A stretch of 5,594 nt of DNA from NCBI GenBank assembly GCA_002785585.1, contig PEUI01000166.1:1-5594 (forward strand), read 5' to 3'. The first letter of the stretch is position 1. Every line of letters starts with the position of its first letter. This DNA comes from Lysobacterales bacterium CG02_land_8_20_14_3_00_62_12 (GTDB taxonomy: Bacteria > Pseudomonadota > Gammaproteobacteria > Xanthomonadales > Ahniellaceae). A program made the position numbers and the translations under genes. This document shows positions 1-5,434 of this stretch, piece after piece. The notes under the pieces are model-generated. The model ran no database searches and was not told the DNA's origin. It was given only the letters and a program-made list of their open reading frames with translations.

Positions 1-70
1 CCTTTGCGCGCCTTGCAGACGGGGCAAAATCCTTCGCAATCCGCCACCTTTAATGATTTACAACGCCTAA
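1..70. mobile_element. Right part of a MITE-like inverted-repeat element, copy 1 (cut by window edge)
   Basis: These 70 bases are identical to 1831-1900, the right-hand part of the complete copy at 1738-1900, and are in the same orientation. Identity stops exactly after GCCTAA at 65-70; the following bases differ (ACAACGG here, CGTCACA in the other copy). By comparison with the full copy, the element proper ends at 67 and TAA at 68-70 is the flanking target base triplet. About 90 bp of the left part should lie outside the window. This copy lies inside the ChpB-like toxin gene and supplies its last codons and stop. It has no coding capacity, so any movement would need a transposase acting in trans (inference). 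Perfect identity between the two copies suggests recent spread. Confidence 0.8.
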
Positions 71-208
71 ACAACGGCTCAGGGAACGATTGAAGTCCGC
101 GGTGGAGAGCACCAGGGCGGGGCGGCTACCGCGCTGTTCACTGCCAGTGGTTGGGTCAAGGCAAACGGCGTAAATATCACCGCGCTCAATCGTTCGTCGC
201 CTCACCAT
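50..208 (-). pseudogene. chpB: ChpB/MazF/PemK-family toxin, truncated by the MITE-like element
   Basis: A 52-codon frame too short for most gene callers starts with ATG at 206-208 (GTG at 203-205 is an alternative). It overlaps the antitoxin stop codon by a few bases, as expected for a coupled antitoxin-toxin pair. Residues 2-45 have the N-terminal signature of the MazF/ChpB endoribonuclease fold: basic start, ERGDIYAV, LDPTTGSEQRG, RPALVLS and FN. Family members are about 110 residues long and continue after FN into a strand carrying a conserved P-I-T motif, all missing here. The frame crosses into the mobile element at the Leu codon TTA (RC of 68-70), reads five element-encoded residues (G-V-V-N-H) and stops at 50-52. 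Intact homologues cleave mRNA and are neutralised by the ChpS/MazE partner. Lacking more than half the fold, this product should be inactive. The rest of the gene probably lies left of the window, beyond the element. Confidence 0.85.
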
Positions 209-453
209 TGTTCGCTACCAACTGGCCGCAGGTGCGCCCAAACCTGTTCAACCTCGGGGATCGGAGCTCGGTGCTCGACACTGGCGAGCAATTCGGTACG
301 CGTGTAGCGCGGCGCTTTTTTCTTTAGCACCATGCGATCTGCCGACGCGGTGACGGTGAACGCGTCGCCTACGTCCAGGCCGCAATCTTTCACCAGCGCG
401 GTGGGAAAGGTAATGCCCAGCGAATTGCCAAACTTGCGGATAGTCAGTTCCAT
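202..453 (-). CDS. chpS: ChpS/MazE-family antitoxin (AbrB/SpoVT swapped-hairpin DNA-binding domain)
   Basis: The 83-residue product begins MELTIRKFGNSLGI, the classic MazE/AbrB-type strand-turn with the R-K-F-G-N-S core. A hydrophobic stretch (about 15-50) with a G-L-x-V-G-D turn follows, then a toxin-binding tail (about 50-83). That tail matches the E. coli ChpS pattern: R-Y-T-R-T-E-L-L-A, then a VW, P-x-G and a C-terminal E-x-W. I chose the ATG at 451-453 because it starts exactly at the domain; a longer in-frame version from 573 would read through the promoter. Family role: binds and neutralises the ChpB/MazF toxin and represses its own operon. It has its own promoter and palindromic operator just upstream. 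Its toxin partner is destroyed, so it is now an orphan antitoxin. It may still autoregulate or neutralise related toxins elsewhere (inference). Confidence 0.9.
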   Translation of the reverse strand: MELTIRKFGNSLGITFPTALVKDCGLDVGDAFTVTASADRMVLKKKAPRYTRTELLASVEHRAPIPEVEQVWAHLRPVGSEQW

Positions 454-485
454 AGTTTGATTTCCCAGTTCCGATGACACGGCGC

Positions 486-525
486 AGTGTAGACAATCGA
501 ACGGTCGTGTCAAATGTAATTTGAC
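486..525 (-). promoter_or_regulatory. Promoter and palindromic operator of the chpS-chpB operon
   Basis: On the minus strand, TTGACA (RC of 508-513) and TACACT (RC of 486-491) are 16 bp apart, a near-consensus sigma-70 promoter about 33 bp from the antitoxin start. A perfect 17-bp palindrome, GTCAAAT-GTA-ATTTGAC (509-525), overlaps the -35 box. That is where a MazE/ChpS-type autorepressor would be expected to bind. The promoter lies between the metX stop and chpS, so the antitoxin does not depend on metX transcription. The boxes and palindrome are seen in sequence; ChpS binding is inferred. Confidence 0.75.
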
Positions 526-579
526 GCCACCAATGATGGACCATGGCGCGCCGGGTCTGCAAGCGACTGGCACGCGCGC

Positions 580-1668
580 TTACAGACAGCCGAGAAAATC
601 GGCGACCAAGGGCGCGAAGCGCTCGAAATCGACCAGAAACGAATCGTGGCCCTGGATGCTGGGCAAGGGGTAGTAATCGACCACGGTGCCGGCATTGCGC
701 AGACCTTCGGCGATCTCGCGTTGCTGCTCGATCGGAAACAGAATATCGGTGGTCACGCCAATCACCAGCGCACGTCTGGCATGCATCGTCGCCAGGGCAA
801 TTTCGACGGCGCCGCCGTGATCGGAAAGGTCGAACCAATCCATGGCGCGCGACAAATACAGATAACAGTTCGGATCGAAGCTGCCGACGAAACGGTCGGC
901 GTGGGCGTCGAGGTAGGCTTCCACTTCAAACTCGCGCTCGAAGGCGATTTCCGGGCGCAGATTGATGCGCTTGCGGCCAAATCTATCGCGCCATTCCGCC
1001 GGTGATCGATACGAAATCATGCCGAGCTTGCGGGCGATTCGAAAGCCCTGCTCGGGCCAGCGATCAGCAGCGTAACGGCCGTGATCCCAGTGTGGATCGT
1101 GGCGAATGGCCTCGCGCTGCAACGACCGGATTGCGGTGGCAAAGGGCAGCGAATAGGGCGCGGTGGAAATCAGCAACAAGTTCGCGGTGATGCCCGGAAA
1201 CATCGCCGCGAATGCCATTGCGGTCATGCCGCCCATCGACGGCCCGATCAGCGCTTTCAAGTGCGCGATGCCCAAATGCTCGAGCAGCGGCCGGGTGGAC
1301 TCGGCGACATCCTCCAGCGTGAGCTCTGGGTAGTCCATGGCATAGACCTGGCCGGTGGCGGGATTGATCGAAGCCGGGCCGGTAGAACCCTTGCAGCTGC
1401 CCAGCGAGTTCACGCAGATCACGAAAAAGCGTTGGCTGTCGATGGCCTGGTGCGGCCCGAGCATGGACTCCCACCAGCCCTGATCGGGATTCTTGGCGCT
1501 GGAGGCCGCATGCGCGCTTGGCGACAGACCGGTGAAAATCAGCAGTGCGTTGCTGGCGTCGGCATTGAGCGTGCCCCATGTCTCGAAACACAGGCGGGCG
1601 CCCTCCAACATGCCGCCACGGCGCAGAATGTAAGGCGAGGGCAAATCAAAAAACTGCGATGCGGTCAT
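580..1668 (-). CDS. metX: MetX-family O-acyltransferase, probably serine (or homoserine) O-succinyltransferase
   Basis: The 362-residue alpha/beta-hydrolase belongs to the MetX family, which acylates the hydroxyl of homoserine or serine for methionine/cysteine synthesis in the cytosol. Visible landmarks are the R-R-G-G start near 17, W-G-T-L at 31, NSLGSCKGSTGPAS at 87-100, and the nucleophile elbow GPSMGG at 142-147 (Ser144). A conserved block F-D-P-N-C-Y-L-Y-L-S-R lies around 264-274. The acid residue is Asp308 in T-T-D-I-L-F-P and His341 lies in Q-G-H-D-S-F-L-V-D. The triad Ser144-Asp308-His341 and the full family length suggest an active enzyme. The overall sequence resembles Xanthomonadales members characterised as serine O-succinyltransferases with side activity on homoserine, so succinyl-CoA and serine are the most likely substrates. 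Homoserine O-succinyl- or acetyltransferase cannot be excluded. No Shine-Dalgarno sequence is evident before the ATG at 1666-1668, but the domain starts right after it. No other sulfur genes are adjacent. Confidence 0.9.
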   Translation of the reverse strand: MTASQFFDLPSPYILRRGGMLEGARLCFETWGTLNADASNALLIFTGLSPSAHAASSAKNPDQGWWESMLGPHQAIDSQRFFVICVNSLGSCKGSTGPASINPATGQVYAMDYPELTLEDVAESTRPLLEHLGIAHLKALIGPSMGGMTAMAFAAMFPGITANLLLISTAPYSLPFATAIRSLQREAIRHDPHWDHGRYAADRWPEQGFRIARKLGMISYRSPAEWRDRFGRKRINLRPEIAFEREFEVEAYLDAHADRFVGSFDPNCYLYLSRAMDWFDLSDHGGAVEIALATMHARRALVIGVTTDILFPIEQQREIAEGLRNAGTVVDYYPLPSIQGHDSFLVDFERFAPLVADFLGCL

Positions 1669-1693
1669 GGTGAGATCGTAAAAGTCATCCGGG

Positions 1694-1723
1694 TTTATAC
1701 CGGAAGCCGGGTACCAAGCTCAA
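1694..1723 (-). promoter_or_regulatory. Candidate sigma-70 promoter of metX
   Basis: On the minus strand, TTGAGC (RC of 1718-1723) and TATAAA (RC of 1694-1699) are separated by 18 bp. The -10 box ends 25 bp before the metX start codon, so the leader would be only about 20 nt. That is too short for a SAM riboswitch or attenuator. A small GC dyad (CCGG-CTT-CCGG) lies in the spacer. The MITE-like element ends about 15 bp beyond the -35 box, so upstream control sites, if any, have been displaced or replaced by the element. Confidence 0.5.
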
Positions 1724-1737
1724 TTGGCGGGCGTGGC

Positions 1738-1900
1738 TAAGGCGTCGCGCAGAAATAACTTGCGCAGATTGCGCCGGACTTTCGTTCGCCTGCAAGGCGC
1801 ACAAAGTGGAGCATAGTCGAACGATGCGCCCCTTTGCGCGCCTTGCAGACGGGGCAAAATCCTTCGCAATCCGCCACCTTTAATGATTTACAACGCCTAA
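1738..1900. mobile_element. Complete MITE-like inverted-repeat element, copy 2, with TAA target duplication
   Basis: Two arms of 74 bp each (1741-1814 and 1824-1897) align as reverse complements without gaps, with about 50 of 74 positions paired, around a 9-base loop (1815-1823). The best-paired block is TGCAAGGCGC with its complement near the loop. Ends are GGCGT and ACGCC. The triplet TAA flanks both sides (1738-1740 and 1898-1900; CTAA on both sides if one more base is counted), fitting a 3- or 4-bp target duplication. There is no open frame. The last 70 bases recur exactly at 1-70. I read this as a non-autonomous element (MITE); the parent transposase is not identifiable from the window, though TAA/CTAA duplications are compatible with IS5-like families. 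Transcribed, it would form a long imperfect hairpin. Confidence 0.75.
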
Positions 1901-2400
1901 CGTCACAACCACAGGCAGATGGCCGCAGGACTTAACGCTTCCAGCAGCTCGATCTTGCCCCCGAATTCAGACACCCGCCTACGCCGCGCTTCGCGCGGGC
2001 TAGCGACCGGCCGGGATTTGTTTCGTCCAGCGGGTGGGGTCTTTCACCCTAAAAAACCCGCTCCGCCCCGGCTGGGTTGGGCATCGCTGTGCTCACCCCC
2101 AACCGATGCCAACGAATCACCACGCATCGGTGCGCATCGGCGTACATAGGTTGACGGTGAGCAAAGCGGTTTTACCGGCGACGGCCGACATGACGTGGTG
2201 GTTGACCCGTATATCCTGGGCGATCCGGAACGATGTCTGCTGCTTGAACTCGACGCCGTAGCGGGTCCGGCCCGTTTTGGTCGGCGTCGTGGTTTTCGGC
2301 TTTATCGGTCGCCTCTCGGATGGCGATATTGAATCGCTTATCCGGCGGCCCGAGAAACCGGGTCGGGGTCAGCATGGCGGTGACGCGAGTGTGTGGATCG
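1901..2400. other. Intergenic region with hairpins and no supported gene
   Basis: About 500 bases separate the MITE-like element from the stop of the VIT/VWA gene. I see no credible coding frame: the open stretches lack ribosome binding sites and recognisable domains. Structured parts include a perfect dyad CCGCGC-TTC-GCGCGG at 1984-1998, a 7-bp inverted repeat AGCGGGT/ACCCGCT (2029-2035 and 2056-2062), and a 6-bp inverted repeat GTGACG/CGTCAC at 2380-2404 that covers the VIT/VWA stop codon. The stretch from about 1920 to 2150 resembles short repetitive intergenic sequence I associate with Xanthomonadaceae genomes; that is from memory and unverified. On the minus strand, 2117-2368 stays open without a good start and could be decayed coding sequence. 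Confidence 0.5.
2051..2078 (-). terminator. Weak candidate intrinsic terminator for the MerR-VIT/VWA operon
   Basis: Read on the minus strand, AACCC pairs with GGGTT (2074-2078 with 2055-2059) around a GC-rich loop that can add a further CC/GG pair, followed directly by six T. It is the only T-tailed hairpin downstream of the VIT/VWA gene in this direction, but it lies more than 320 bp past the stop and the stem is short. The nested 2029-2062 inverted repeat offers a competing fold. Confidence 0.3.
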
Positions 2401-4623
2401 TCACGATGCCTGCGCGACGGCGACAGCAGACCCCGCCGAGCCCTTTTTCATCAGGGCTTTGAGCCGCTCTTGCAACCGCGCCTCGTGGTCGTCAAGAACG
2501 GCCCATGTCGAACGGCCGACATGGCTGGCGATGGTCAGGCGTGCTTCCTCGTCATCACTGAATGCGGAGTCGTTCAACAGCGCGTTCAAGGCCCGCAGCG
2601 TGGCCACCGCCGCCCGTGGATCATCCAGCGCCAGGCCGCTGGCCAAGAGCAGGTCGCGCGCGGCGGGGCGCAGGTCGGCGGGCAGTTGTTCGAGCACGCT
2701 GGTCAGCGTTACAGCAACCGCCACCGGCTTGAGGAGGTGCGCGCGCAAGGTCCGATAGAGTTCGCTGAATATCAGGTGTGCGGAGGCGGCGGAAATGGTA
2801 GTCGCCGGCGCATCTGGCGATGATGCAAGTCCGGCGAGCGCTGCATCGGGCGTGTGATTCCGGTCCCTGCGCAGGAACCGCGGCATTAAGCATGCGTCCA
2901 TGTCTTTGCAGGCGTCCATGGCTTCGCAGCTGTCCATGGCTTCGCAGGTGTCCATGTCTTCGGGCACCATTTGCGGAACCACGACGGTGGTAGGCATCAC
3001 CTCGATCTGTTCGCCATCGGCCCGTTGTTTGACCAGTACCGCCGAGGTTTCCGCGCTCAGCAGTCCGTAGCGCAAGGCGATTTTGGCCCGGCTGCCGGCA
3101 TCGCTGAGCCAATACCGTTGTTGCCCGAGCAGCGCGCGCAGCGCCGGCGCAGGCGAGGGTGCCGGGATTGGCAGCGTCAGCGCGAAATCGAGCGCCGGAG
3201 CGCGAATGTACACATCGCCTGTGATCGCACCAGGCACGCATGCGGCGAGCGCCAGGGCATCGCCTGGGTAGGCAATGCCAATGGCGATGGGGTCGGCTTG
3301 CGTATTTGCCCATTGTGCCTCGACTTGCACCGGCCCGTCACAGCGGGCGCGGCGAAACTGACATAGCACAAGCGCATCGATCGGCTCGGCCGGTACTGCA
3401 CGCTCGAGCACGGCGCCGGTTGATTCGGCCAGCGGGCCGAGCACTTCCGTGGCGGCGCAGCCACCCACTGCTACCACGAAAATGCGAACGCCCAGCGCTT
3501 GCGCACTGGTGCGGGCGGTCACCAACTGGCTTGCCTGCACCGCGCCATCGGTAACCAGAATGATGGCGCGTGAACGCTCTGCATCGGCTGGCCCGAACGA
3601 CTTCAGCGCGTGTTGCAGCGCGCCGCCCATTTCGGTACCACCGAGGTCGGCATTGATCCTCGGAGCCAGTTCACGCAGCGCTTCGCGCACCTGCGCGGTG
3701 GCGCGCAGCGGGCGGCGGAACAGCGGGGCCAGCGTTGAGCCAAAACGCACCACCTGGATGCCATCGTCTGGCCCCAGTGCATCCGTCACCGACAGCAGCG
3801 CCTGGCGTGATTGGGTGATCGCGGCGCCATTCATGGAGCCCGAGCAATCCAGCAGCAGGCACAAGTCGAGCGGGATCGCTGGCCTCGGCGTCGGCGGCAG
3901 CACGCAACTGATCAGGCCGAGCGCGGCATCGCCGTCTTCGATCAGATGCACGCATGCCGGCAATTCCTGCAGTAGTTCAAAGCTCAGTACCAGATCACGG
4001 TCCAGCATCGCGCCTGCGATTGATAGTTCCAGCGCATCGCCTTGCTGGGCAAAACGCGCCGCGTGGGTGACACAACTTACCGGTGCCGTGGCCAGCAAGC
4101 CACGCACACGAATGGTCGCTGACAGCGGATGCGAGAGCGCAAAGTCATGGCTCGGCTGATCCAAGTACTCCAGGGACCAAACGCCATATCGCGGCCGATG
4201 CAGCAGCGGCAAGCTGAAGCGCGCCTTGCGGTCGGCGACGCGCAATTCGGTGACGAAGCGCAATTCGATCTCGCCGGATTCGCCGGGCTTGAGGTTGCCC
4301 AGGCTGCTGCACAGCACGCCCGGCTCGGGTGCGCTTAGCAACACTGCACTATGGCCTTGCGCAATGGCGTCGTCATAGGTCGTGCTGGCTTGCCGCCTGG
4401 GCTGAATCTGCGCGCGCACGGTTTCGCCGGCGATGGTGGCGCACATTCCGACAAAAGCAGCATCCAGCGGCACCGGAAACGTGAACACCGCTTCGATCGG
4501 TGTGCTGCCATCGTTCTCGAAGCGATGCCGCAGCACGTATTCGGCGATCAAATCGGTGATGCTGACGTCCAGCGTGGAGCTGGCCAGGGGCGTGCGCGGG
4601 GTAGCGGAGCGGTTACGGTTCAT
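2401..4623 (-). CDS. VIT and VWA domain protein with an M-D-x-C tandem repeat, function unknown
   Basis: The product has 740 residues. Residues about 10-135 form a VIT domain (E-N-D-G-S-T-P-I-E-A-V-F-T-F-P-V-P at 36-52, Y-D-D-A-I-A-Q-G at 83-90, L-G-N-L-K-P-G at 108-114). Residues about 253-415 form a von Willebrand A domain with a complete MIDAS: D259-x-S261-x-S263, T330 in GGT and D359 in VTDG. A segment at 516-532 (Y-G-L-L-S-x-x-T-S) fits the region after VWA in inter-alpha-trypsin-inhibitor heavy-chain-like proteins. Residues 556-579 are four six-residue units built on M-D-x-C. The remainder (about 610-725) looks helical. There is no signal peptide or membrane span, so it should act in the cytosol as a metal-dependent protein-binding scaffold (inference). 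AAGGA (RC of 4632-4636) lies 8 bases before the ATG and supports the start. The gene follows a MerR-type regulator by 21 bp, forming an operon. The domain architecture is certain; the role is not known. Confidence 0.92.
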   Translation of the reverse strand: MNRNRSATPRTPLASSTLDVSITDLIAEYVLRHRFENDGSTPIEAVFTFPVPLDAAFVGMCATIAGETVRAQIQPRRQASTTYDDAIAQGHSAVLLSAPEPGVLCSSLGNLKPGESGEIELRFVTELRVADRKARFSLPLLHRPRYGVWSLEYLDQPSHDFALSHPLSATIRVRGLLATAPVSCVTHAARFAQQGDALELSIAGAMLDRDLVLSFELLQELPACVHLIEDGDAALGLISCVLPPTPRPAIPLDLCLLLDCSGSMNGAAITQSRQALLSVTDALGPDDGIQVVRFGSTLAPLFRRPLRATAQVREALRELAPRINADLGGTEMGGALQHALKSFGPADAERSRAIILVTDGAVQASQLVTARTSAQALGVRIFVVAVGGCAATEVLGPLAESTGAVLERAVPAEPIDALVLCQFRRARCDGPVQVEAQWANTQADPIAIGIAYPGDALALAACVPGAITGDVYIRAPALDFALTLPIPAPSPAPALRALLGQQRYWLSDAGSRAKIALRYGLLSAETSAVLVKQRADGEQIEVMPTTVVVPQMVPEDMDTCEAMDSCEAMDACKDMDACLMPRFLRRDRNHTPDAALAGLASSPDAPATTISAASAHLIFSELYRTLRAHLLKPVAVAVTLTSVLEQLPADLRPAARDLLLASGLALDDPRAAVATLRALNALLNDSAFSDDEEARLTIASHVGRSTWAVLDDHEARLQERLKALMKKGSAGSAVAVAQAS
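2894..2965 (-). repeat. Four in-frame 18-bp tandem repeats inside the VIT/VWA gene
   Basis: Four 18-bp units at 2894-2911, 2912-2929, 2930-2947 and 2948-2965 differ at only a few bases each; on the plus strand all contain GTCCATG, and the first three end in GCAG. They encode residues about 554-578, read as D-M-D-T-C-E, A-M-D-S-C-E, A-M-D-A-C-K, D-M-D-A-C-L. Each unit contributes one Asp and one Cys, giving four regularly spaced cysteines. The unit length is a multiple of three, so gain or loss of units would keep the frame. Confidence 0.9.
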
Positions 4624-4644
4624 GGGCTTTATCCTTTTTTCCGA

Positions 4645-5049
4645 TCAGGGGTCGACAACATCTTCGCCAAGCTCCTCGGCATACGCCGAGCGCACGGCAT
4701 GGAACAAGCGACGCAACTGCGCCTGGGTCAGTCCGGCGCGCTCGGGCGCCACCACCAGTTCCAGACCATCAGCAACGATCAAGTGCGAGCGCACCTCGAC
4801 CGCGCCCGGCCGCGCCGGCGCGATCGGTGCTGCCGTGTGGCCTTGCAGCAGACCGCCGATGGCGTCCAGCGATAAACCGGCTTGCTGCCATTGGCGAATG
4901 CGCAGCAAGTCGGCGAGGTGTCCGTGGTCGTAGACCGCTGCCCGCGTCTCACCCTGCGGACGCGGCAGCAAGCCCTTCTGGATGTAGAAGCGAATCGAGC
5001 GTTCCGGGACATCCGCCTGTTCGCTGAGTTGTTTCAGGTTGAATTTCAT
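4645..5049 (-). CDS. MerR-family transcriptional regulator paired with the VIT/VWA gene
   Basis: The 134-residue protein opens with a MerR-type winged helix-turn-helix (about 3-70): L-K-Q-L-S-E-Q-A-D-V is the first helix, then S-I-R-F-Y-I-Q-K-G-L-L-P, the family's hallmark, then a wing ending near Y40. L-L-R-I-R-Q-W-Q-Q-A-G-L-S-L-D-A-I completes the domain. A proline/alanine linker (72-83) leads to a short C-terminal part, L-I-V-A-D-G-L-E-L-V-V (90-100), and a final helix (107-127). There is no cysteine, so it is not a metal or redox sensor of the MerR/SoxR type. It is first in the operon and very probably controls itself and the downstream VIT/VWA gene. A dyad operator lies directly before its start. 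No Shine-Dalgarno sequence precedes the ATG at 5047-5049, but no other start is available. The signal it senses is unknown. Confidence 0.9.
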   Translation of the reverse strand: MKFNLKQLSEQADVPERSIRFYIQKGLLPRPQGETRAAVYDHGHLADLLRIRQWQQAGLSLDAIGGLLQGHTAAPIAPARPGAVEVRSHLIVADGLELVVAPERAGLTQAQLRRLFHAVRSAYAEELGEDVVDP

Positions 5050-5050
5050 A

Positions 5051-5102
5051 ACGACACCATAGCTGTCGTAAACAGTGTCGATATAAATGGGGCCGTTGTC
5101 AA
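5051..5102 (-). promoter_or_regulatory. Promoter/operator region of the MerR-VIT/VWA operon
   Basis: A perfect 6-bp dyad ACGACA-N7-TGTCGT (5051-5056 and 5064-5069) ends two bases from the regulator's start codon. A third TGTCG (5076-5080) repeats the right half 12 bp further on. A consensus -35 box TTGACA (RC of 5097-5102) lies upstream. The -10 box is unclear: 17 bp away is the poor match GACACT (RC of 5074-5079). MerR-family promoters often have weak or mis-spaced -10 boxes with an operator dyad nearby, so autoregulation at this site is a reasonable inference. Confidence 0.5.
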
Positions 5103-5434
5103 GCCCCGCATGCGCACCATCAGGCGGGCTTGGGCAACCGCTTTCTTAAGGGGTGAGACGGCATGGCGTAATCCTGTCATTTCGAGTCGCGGCATGGACC
5201 GACGATCACGGGTCGCCAATCGCAGCGCACAACTGGCCGACAGACGAACTGTCGAGGTCCGCAGGAAACTTGAGAAATCGGGCGAACCGGCACGCGCAGG
5301 CAAAAAAACCAACCGGATAGAGGTTGGGATTTCACATTGTGGTGGCGTGTGGTCGAGGCCCGAAAAACCGGCTCACCGGACTGGCGAGCACTGGTTCAAA
5401 GCCATGTAGATTCTAGCTAGAACCAGCAGAGTGT
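5103..5434. other. Intergenic region between two minus-strand operons
   Basis: This stretch separates the toxin stop from the MerR operon promoter. It holds the terminator at 5302-5327, a 7-bp inverted repeat CTGGTTC/GAACCAG (5391-5397 and 5420-5426) and, overlapping that, a perfect 12-bp palindrome TTCTAGCTAGAA (5411-5422) just after the toxin stop. Short open frames exist on both strands (for example 5194-5409 plus and 5046-5312 minus) but have no ribosome binding site, recognisable motif or convincing composition. I see no tRNA or other RNA gene. Confidence 0.55.
5302..5327 (-). terminator. Intrinsic terminator after the RelE/ParE-type toxin gene
   Basis: On the minus strand a perfect 6-bp stem CCAACC-TCTATCC-GGTTGG (5309-5314 with 5322-5327) is followed at once by seven T (5302-5308). 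This is the textbook layout of a Rho-independent terminator, placed about 110 bp past the toxin stop and about 200 bp before the MerR operon promoter. It should insulate the two transcription units. Confidence 0.75.

Noticed and set aside
454..573. N-terminal extension of the antitoxin frame by 40 residues to an upstream ATG.
   Set aside because: The extension would translate the antitoxin's own promoter and operator, and family members start at the M-x-x-T-I-R-K position.
1895..1901. GCCTAAC at the right end of the element resembles an integron attC core site (RYYYAAC).
   Set aside because: There is no partner GTTRRRY core at the left end, copy 1 reads GCCTAAA, and the element's equal arms with TAA flanks fit a MITE better.
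2172..2375. 67-codon minus-strand frame just downstream of the VIT/VWA gene.
   Set aside because: No ribosome binding site and no recognisable domain; a neighbouring frame (2117-2368) is equally open, so there is no coding evidence for either.
2380..2404. Inverted repeat GTGACG/CGTCAC over the VIT/VWA stop codon as a terminator.
   Set aside because: The stem is only 6 bp, the loop is 13 bases and no T tract follows.
2277..2462. Plus-strand frame with a hydrophobic start (L-V-G-V-V-V-F-G-F-I-G), slightly like an ABC permease tail.
   Set aside because: A stop lies just upstream, there is no further transporter sequence, and it runs into the antisense of the VIT/VWA gene.
2894..2965. Short regular repeats that could suggest a CRISPR array.
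   Set aside because: Units are contiguous 18-bp copies without spacers and lie in frame within a coding sequence.
5046..5312. 88-codon minus-strand frame overlapping the MerR promoter and operator.
   Set aside because: It covers clear regulatory sequence and shows no domain; best explained as chance opening in GC-rich DNA.
5194..5409. 72-codon plus-strand frame beginning with ATG.
   Set aside because: It is rich in Arg and Lys with no known motif or ribosome binding site, and it spans the terminator hairpin of the opposite strand.
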